A DNA stretch of 64,000 nucleotides from Mycobacterium sp. HUMS_12744610. Lineage in GTDB: Bacteria > Actinomycetota > Actinomycetes > Mycobacteriales > Mycobacteriaceae. How positions within the stretch are numbered: position 1 is the stretch's first letter; every line of letters begins with the position of its first letter. Below, in pieces: positions 59,594-64,000 of this stretch. Position numbers and translations under genes: made by a program. Location: positions 5,704,001-5,768,000 of the forward strand of contig NZ_JBGEDP010000001.1 of assembly GCF_041206865.1 (NCBI RefSeq), read 5' to 3'. Below the pieces are notes generated by a model that saw only the letters and a list, made by a program, of their open reading frames with translations, was not told the DNA's origin and did not search any database.

Positions 59594-61155
59594 TTCTGGC
59601 TCCCCCCTCCCGCCGCACCGCTGCCGCCGGTGCCGCCGGGGTTGATGAACGGCGCCGGGAGTTGCTCGCCGGGCCCGGGCGGGGCCGGCGGCCCGGGCGG
59701 GAGGCCCGGGGCGAACGTCGACGGCGGCGGCGTCGGGCCGGCCGGCGCGAGGTTCTCGGTGCGCGCGCCCGGCGGTGCCTGTGTCGGGAGCGGCACCGGG
59801 GTGCCCGGCACGTCCGGCGGCGGGTCACCGGGGCGTCCGGCGATGGGGATACCCGGCGTGGGCGGCAAGCCGTCGGGGTTCGGCGGCGACGTCAGCACGT
59901 CGACCGGGGCCGGGAAGCCCGGGCCACCGAACGGGCCGGTGGTCGCGCCGGCGCAAGGCAGCGGGTTGTCGGGCCGGGGCAGCCCGTCAGCGGCCGGGGT
60001 GTAGGAACACGGCGAACCGGGCGGGACGGCCGGCCCCGGATGCTCGGGGGTGCCCTCGAGCACCGGGGGAGCCGGTGGTGGAGCGCCGTTGGGGAAGCGG
60101 GTGCCGTTGGGGTCGGGGAACCGGTAGGCCGGCAGCCCGGCGCTGCGCCAGAAGTCCTCCGGGTCGATGCCGCGCTTCTTGAACGCTGCGTCGACCCAGG
60201 GCTGAACGATCTGGTACAGGGCCAGATTGTGCAGGACCACCTTGAAGAACGGTCCCGACGCGATGGCCTCGTTCAGCGAGGGCAGGAACTGGCCGACCTC
60301 GGTGAACCCCTTGGCGATGTCGTCTTTGCGCTGCACCAAAAGGCCGCTGATCTGGTGGAGCTGTTCGAGCACGTGGTTGAGGTTGGGGTTGTCATTGACC
60401 AGCCCCTTGACCTGCTCGGAGAAGGCCGCGATATTGCCCAGCAGCGCGTTGATGGCCTGGCCCCGTTCGTTGAAGGCCGCCAGCAGCGTCTTGGTGTTCA
60501 CCAACAGCCGGTCGACCTGCTCGCTGCGGTCGCCCAGCACGCTGGCCACCTGGTTGGCCTGGGCCAGCAGGTGCTTGATCTGGTCGTCGCGCTTGCCGAT
60601 GGTGTCGGAGAACTTCGCGACGCCGTCCAGGGCGGCGCTCAGGTGCGGGTAGGTCTGGTCGATGGTCTGCGACAGCACGTGCAGCGACGTCTTGACCGTG
60701 TCGATGTCCCAGCCGGAGGCGGCCTTGGTGACGTCGAAGAACGCGTCGTAGATCTGGTAGGGGGTGGTGCTCTGGCCGATTGGCAGGGTGGACCCGGGCC
60801 GCAGCCGCTCCGAACCCCGCGTCTCGATTTCCATGATCTTTTTGCCGAGGATCGTGTCGGTCTTGACGGCCAGCCGGCTCTCGGTGCCGATGGTGTTGGT
60901 CCCGATCGAGAACTTCATCAAGATGTGGTCGCCGTCGATCTTCAGGCCCTCCACCTTGCCGACGTCCATGCCCGCGATGCGGACCTTGTCGCCGGCGCTG
61001 ATGCCCCCGGTATCGGTGAACTGCCCGTAGTAGCTGGGCCTGGCGAACAGCATCGGGACGCTGGTGAAGCTTTGGCCCACGCCGAGGACGAGCAGCATGA
61101 CCAGGATGCCCATGAGTCCGATCCGGGGCCGGTTGGCGGGTTCGAGGCTTCTCAT
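59590..61155 (-). CDS. mce1C: Mce1C substrate-binding subunit
   Basis: 521 residues from ATG 61155 (MRSLEPANRPRIGLMG), overlapping the mce1B stop. It has a TM helix, the MCE domain (YGQFTDTGGISAGDKVRIAGMDVGKVEGL), a helical region and a very long Pro/Gly-rich tail (about 140 residues, ending GTGGSGAAGGGSQN). Confidence 0.94.
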   Translation of the reverse strand: MRSLEPANRPRIGLMGILVMLLVLGVGQSFTSVPMLFARPSYYGQFTDTGGISAGDKVRIAGMDVGKVEGLKIDGDHILMKFSIGTNTIGTESRLAVKTDTILGKKIMEIETRGSERLRPGSTLPIGQSTTPYQIYDAFFDVTKAASGWDIDTVKTSLHVLSQTIDQTYPHLSAALDGVAKFSDTIGKRDDQIKHLLAQANQVASVLGDRSEQVDRLLVNTKTLLAAFNERGQAINALLGNIAAFSEQVKGLVNDNPNLNHVLEQLHQISGLLVQRKDDIAKGFTEVGQFLPSLNEAIASGPFFKVVLHNLALYQIVQPWVDAAFKKRGIDPEDFWRSAGLPAYRFPDPNGTRFPNGAPPPAPPVLEGTPEHPGPAVPPGSPCSYTPAADGLPRPDNPLPCAGATTGPFGGPGFPAPVDVLTSPPNPDGLPPTPGIPIAGRPGDPPPDVPGTPVPLPTQAPPGARTENLAPAGPTPPPSTFAPGLPPGPPAPPGPGEQLPAPFINPGGTGGSGAAGGGSQN

Positions 61156-62192
61156 TGCGGGGTGCACCTACCCGTCGGCTGCTGGAAGAGCCGGACCGTG
61201 CGGACCGGACCGCCGGGCTGCAGCCCGTTGAGCTTGAGCGAGATGTCGCACGCGTAGTAGTTCACGAAGTCCCCGTAGGAGCCGATGGCCCGTCCGATCA
61301 TGTTCAGGGCCGTCGGCAGCTTGTGCAGGTAGTCGTTCAGTTGCTCGTGCTGGTCGAGCAGCGGCTGCTGGATCGCGTCCAGGTTGTTGAGAGTCTTGTG
61401 CAACAGGGCACGGTCCTCGGCCAGCAGGTCGGCCACTGTTCCGGCGGCGTTGCTGATGTGCGCGGTCCCGCCGGCCAGCTGCTGGCGGTGGTCGTTGAGC
61501 CCGGTGATCAGCACCTCGAGGTTGTTGATCGTCTGGTCGAATTGCTGGCGGTGCCGGACCGTCGTGTCCAGCACGATGTTGAGGTTCTTGACCACCTCGC
61601 CGATCGCCTGGTCGCGCTCGCCGAGCTGCGACGTCAGCTGCGCGGTGTGGTCGAGGATGTCGTTGATGGTGCCGCCCTGGCCCTGGAACACCGTGATCAG
61701 CGTGGTGGCGATGGTGTTGACCTTCTCCGGGTCCAGCGCCCGGAACAGCGGTTTGAACCCGCCGATCAGCGCGTCGAGGTCCAGCGCCGGCGACGTGCGC
61801 GACAGCGGGATGAACCCGCCGGGCGGCAGGACCTTCTCGGCGCCCTCGCCTGAGCCGCGTTTGAGCTCCAGGTAGCGGTCACCGATCAGGTTCAGGTAGC
61901 GGATCTGTGCGGTCGTGGACTGATACAGCGGGATCCCGCGGTCGACGGCGAAGTCCACCCGCGCCCGCTTGCCACCGTCGATCAGATGAACCGAGCTGAC
62001 CTTGCCGACCTCCACCCCGGACGCCCGGACGAACTGGCCGGCGCGCAGCCCGCTGACGTTGCTGAACTCCGCCGAATACCCGTTGGTTCGGTCGAAGCGC
62101 ATCTGGCCGAACACCACGACGATCATCACGGTGAACAGCAGCAGCACCAACGAGAAGATGCCGAGTCGGACGAGGGTACCGGTGATTTTCAT
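61152..62192 (-). CDS. mce1B: Mce1B substrate-binding subunit
   Basis: 346 residues, the same length as in M. tuberculosis. TM1 is IFSLVLLLFTVMIVVVFGQ, the MCE domain reads YSAEFSNVSGLRAGQFVRASGVEVGKVSSV, and the rest is helical. ATG overlaps the mce1A stop (ATGA). Confidence 0.95.
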   Translation of the reverse strand: MKITGTLVRLGIFSLVLLLFTVMIVVVFGQMRFDRTNGYSAEFSNVSGLRAGQFVRASGVEVGKVSSVHLIDGGKRARVDFAVDRGIPLYQSTTAQIRYLNLIGDRYLELKRGSGEGAEKVLPPGGFIPLSRTSPALDLDALIGGFKPLFRALDPEKVNTIATTLITVFQGQGGTINDILDHTAQLTSQLGERDQAIGEVVKNLNIVLDTTVRHRQQFDQTINNLEVLITGLNDHRQQLAGGTAHISNAAGTVADLLAEDRALLHKTLNNLDAIQQPLLDQHEQLNDYLHKLPTALNMIGRAIGSYGDFVNYYACDISLKLNGLQPGGPVRTVRLFQQPTGRCTPQ

Positions 62193-63490
62193 GGGTTGAT
62201 CGTGTTATCCCCTACCTGACGGCCCCAGACGAACTCGATCGCGTACGGCGAACCGGTGTCGAGGTGGTTGTACGGCGCGATGCTGTTGCCGGTGTCCATG
62301 ACCAGCTCGGGCGCCGGCCACAGGTCGCGGGTGATCTGCTGCCAGCAGCCAGGGGCGCCGCCCGGCCCGCCGTGAGCGTTCACCCGCGGCAGGTTCTCCG
62401 GGTACATGTAGGGGTTGGGCGCGCCGCCGACCACACCGGCGAGCCCGGCCAGCCCCATCGTCAGGACGGACGAGGCGACCAGCGACAGCGGGTTGAGCAC
62501 CAGCCCCAGCCCGGACAACGCCTCGGTGTGGGTGTTTTGCGAGTAGCCGTTACCGCCGAGGAATGCGGCGGCCTTGGGCTCCATGTCGTGGTAGTTGCGC
62601 AACGTGCAGTAGATCTCGGGGCTGTAGGTGTCGAGCAGCTGCGCGGTGGGCACCAGGTCTTTGGCCCCACGCGCCAGATACGGCCCGCCCTTGTCGAACA
62701 ACTCCGCGCCGGTGTTGCCCAACCCCGCCGCCGACAGCAACGCCTGATCCAGATCCTTCTGCTGGGCGTTGAGCGTGCGCGAGGTGACCACGGCGTTGCT
62801 CAAGAAATCGAACAGATCCGGCGAGGCGTTGGCATAGGTGTCGCCCAGATCCGCCAACCCCTGCACGTCGGCGCGGATCTGGGGCATCTGCGGGTTGACG
62901 TCGTCGAGCACCGCGTTGGCGTTGACGATCGACTGCCCGAACTTCTCGCCCAGCCCCGAGAGCGCCTGCGCGGCCGCACTCAGCGTCAGGTTCACCTTCA
63001 CCGGATCCACCCGCTCGGCCAGCGAGGTGATCGTCTGGAACAACGTGTTGATCTCGGTCGTCACACCGCGCGCGTCGATCACCGTCGACGGCGTGATCCG
63101 TTGCCGCGAAGGATTTTTCGGCGTCGTCAACGACACGTACTTGCCGCCGAACACCGTGGTCGCCTCGATGTTGGCGGTCACGTTGGCCGGAATCAGATGC
63201 AGATACCGCGGATAGACGGCCAAGGTGAACTTCGCCGCCGGTTTGCCGTCGCGCTGCGTCTCGGCGATGTCGGCCACCCGGCCGATCTCCACCCCGTTGT
63301 AGGTCACCTTCGACCCCGGATCCATCACCAGCCCCGCCCGCGAGGCCAGCATCGTCAACTTCGTCTTCGGCGTGAAATCACCGCGGAACTGCCCGTACAC
63401 CAACGCGCCGGCCACTGCGGCCACGAGCAGCACCGCCAACCCGGCCAGCTTGTAGGGCGGCGTGTGCGGTTTGTTTATCTGGGCGGGCAT
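62189..63490 (-). CDS. mce1A: Mce1A substrate-binding subunit
   Basis: 433 residues, about 20 shorter than the 454-residue M. tuberculosis protein; the shortening is in the Ala/Leu-rich stretch before GGAPNPYMYPENLPRVN. It has a TM helix at the N-terminus and the MCE domain with VMDPGSKVTYNGVEIGRVADI. The C-terminus AIEFVWGRQVGDNTINP is conserved. It starts five bases after the yrbE1B stop. Confidence 0.94.
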   Translation of the reverse strand: MPAQINKPHTPPYKLAGLAVLLVAAVAGALVYGQFRGDFTPKTKLTMLASRAGLVMDPGSKVTYNGVEIGRVADIAETQRDGKPAAKFTLAVYPRYLHLIPANVTANIEATTVFGGKYVSLTTPKNPSRQRITPSTVIDARGVTTEINTLFQTITSLAERVDPVKVNLTLSAAAQALSGLGEKFGQSIVNANAVLDDVNPQMPQIRADVQGLADLGDTYANASPDLFDFLSNAVVTSRTLNAQQKDLDQALLSAAGLGNTGAELFDKGGPYLARGAKDLVPTAQLLDTYSPEIYCTLRNYHDMEPKAAAFLGGNGYSQNTHTEALSGLGLVLNPLSLVASSVLTMGLAGLAGVVGGAPNPYMYPENLPRVNAHGGPGGAPGCWQQITRDLWPAPELVMDTGNSIAPYNHLDTGSPYAIEFVWGRQVGDNTINP

Positions 63491-63495
63491 GGCAG

Positions 63496-64000
63496 CTACA
63501 CCGTCAGCGCGAAGTTCGGGTTGACGCCGTAGAGCGCCAGCGCGGCCGACAACACGACAACCTGCACCGAGACCAGCGAGAAGCGCATCGACCGGCCGAC
63601 GGCCTCGCCGACGCCGACCGGTCCGCCGCCGGCCTCATACCCGTAGAAGCAGTGGGTGATCATCACGACGCCCGTGATGATGATGGCCTCCAGGAACGAC
63701 CAGAACACGTCGTCGGGGCGCAGGAACGTGCGGAAGTAATGCTCGTAGGTGCCGTGCGACTGCCCGTAGAACATCGTGGTGGTGATCTGGGGGGACAAAA
63801 ACGCCATGATCATCGCCATCGAGTACAGCGGGATGATCACGACCAGACCGGCCATTATCCGGGTGCTGGCCAAAAACGAGATCGACTTGATGCCCATCAC
63901 TTCCAGGGCGTCGATCTCCTCGCTGATGCGCATTGCGCCCAACTCGGCGGTCGCCCCGGCGCCGACGGTGGCTGCCATCGCGATGCCGGTCACCACCGGG
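63496..64000 (-). CDS. yrbE1B: YrbE1B permease (C-terminal part, 5' end outside the window)
   Basis: The window ends inside this gene. The visible 168 residues contain the conserved MlaE/YrbE core GAGATAELGAMRISEEIDALEVMGI and several TM helices, ending LYGVNPNFALTV. It is one of the two inner-membrane permease subunits that couple MceG ATPase to the Mce1 tunnel. Confidence 0.93.
   Translation of the reverse strand, partial: PVVTGIAMAATVGAGATAELGAMRISEEIDALEVMGIKSISFLASTRIMAGLVVIIPLYSMAMIMAFLSPQITTTMFYGQSHGTYEHYFRTFLRPDDVFWSFLEAIIITGVVMITHCFYGYEAGGGPVGVGEAVGRSMRFSLVSVQVVVLSAALALYGVNPNFALTV

Noticed and set aside
58280..60004. Long plus-strand open frame across mce1D and mce1C
   Set aside because: It spans two well-defined mce genes and ends in the mirror of their Pro-rich tails.

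Overview
The window is about 64 kb of a high-GC actinobacterial chromosome and is clearly from a Mycobacterium. Much of it is collinear, in reversed orientation, with the Mycobacterium tuberculosis stretch from Rv0216 down to yrbE1B: Rv0216, fadE3, fadD4, pckA, Rv0210-Rv0207c, mmpL3, Rv0205-Rv0199, zmp1, Rv0192-Rv0190, ilvD, Rv0187, mymT, bglS, Rv0185-Rv0183, Rv0180c-Rv0175 and the mce1 genes. Orthology is assigned from remembered family sequences and gene order; no search was run. Genes found at these places in M. tuberculosis but absent here (Rv0193-Rv0197, sigG-Rv0181c, nadR-Rv0213c, Rv0188), together with several accessory genes, point to a non-tuberculous species, probably slow-growing because it has mymT and RicR-type operators.

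Layout. 1-5.8 kb: a minus-strand exopolysaccharide-type block with a Wzy/O-antigen-ligase-like membrane protein, a Wzz/tyrosine-autokinase-like protein and two paralogous glycosidase-like lipoproteins. 5.9-8.8 kb: three plus-strand methyltransferases. 8.9-13.6 kb: a fatty-acid activation and beta-oxidation group. 13.7-15.2 kb: the remains of a large LuxR regulator and a small ORF. 15.2-21.6 kb: pckA, a GTPase-like pair, trmB and a NYN-domain protein. 21.7-32.8 kb: the mmpL3/mmpL11 envelope-lipid and heme region. 32.8-37.1 kb: zmp1, an L,D-transpeptidase and an MFS transporter. 37.3-40.4 kb: a copper-responsive zone with ricR, ilvD, an O-methyltransferase and mymT, carrying two palindromic RicR-type operators. 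40.5-45.2 kb: bglS, Rv0185, Rv0184 and monoacylglycerol lipase, with a 53-bp tandem (MIRU-class) repeat between the last two. 45.4-48.9 kb: an accessory hydrolase/dehydrogenase/IclR group. 48.9-51.3 kb: the Rv0180c-type membrane gene, split by an IS5-family element. 51.4-64 kb: a phosphodiester-glycosidase-like protein and then the mce1 fatty-acid importer with its four Mam proteins, transcribed leftward as a chain of overlapping genes.

Points of most interest: the paired glycosidase-like lipoproteins in the polysaccharide block, which have no counterpart at this place in M. tuberculosis; the 53-bp repeat, in which every copy carries a ribosome-binding site and an 18-codon ORF coupled by ATGA overlaps into the Rv0184 start; the exactly reconstructable IS5 insertion, whose transposase stop codon comes from the target site; dyads between divergent genes (fadD4/LuxR remnant, Rv0203/mmpL11); and five single-base frame breaks in otherwise intact genes. 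Four of these look like one-base losses and one like a one-base gain, so sequencing error and real decay both need to be considered.
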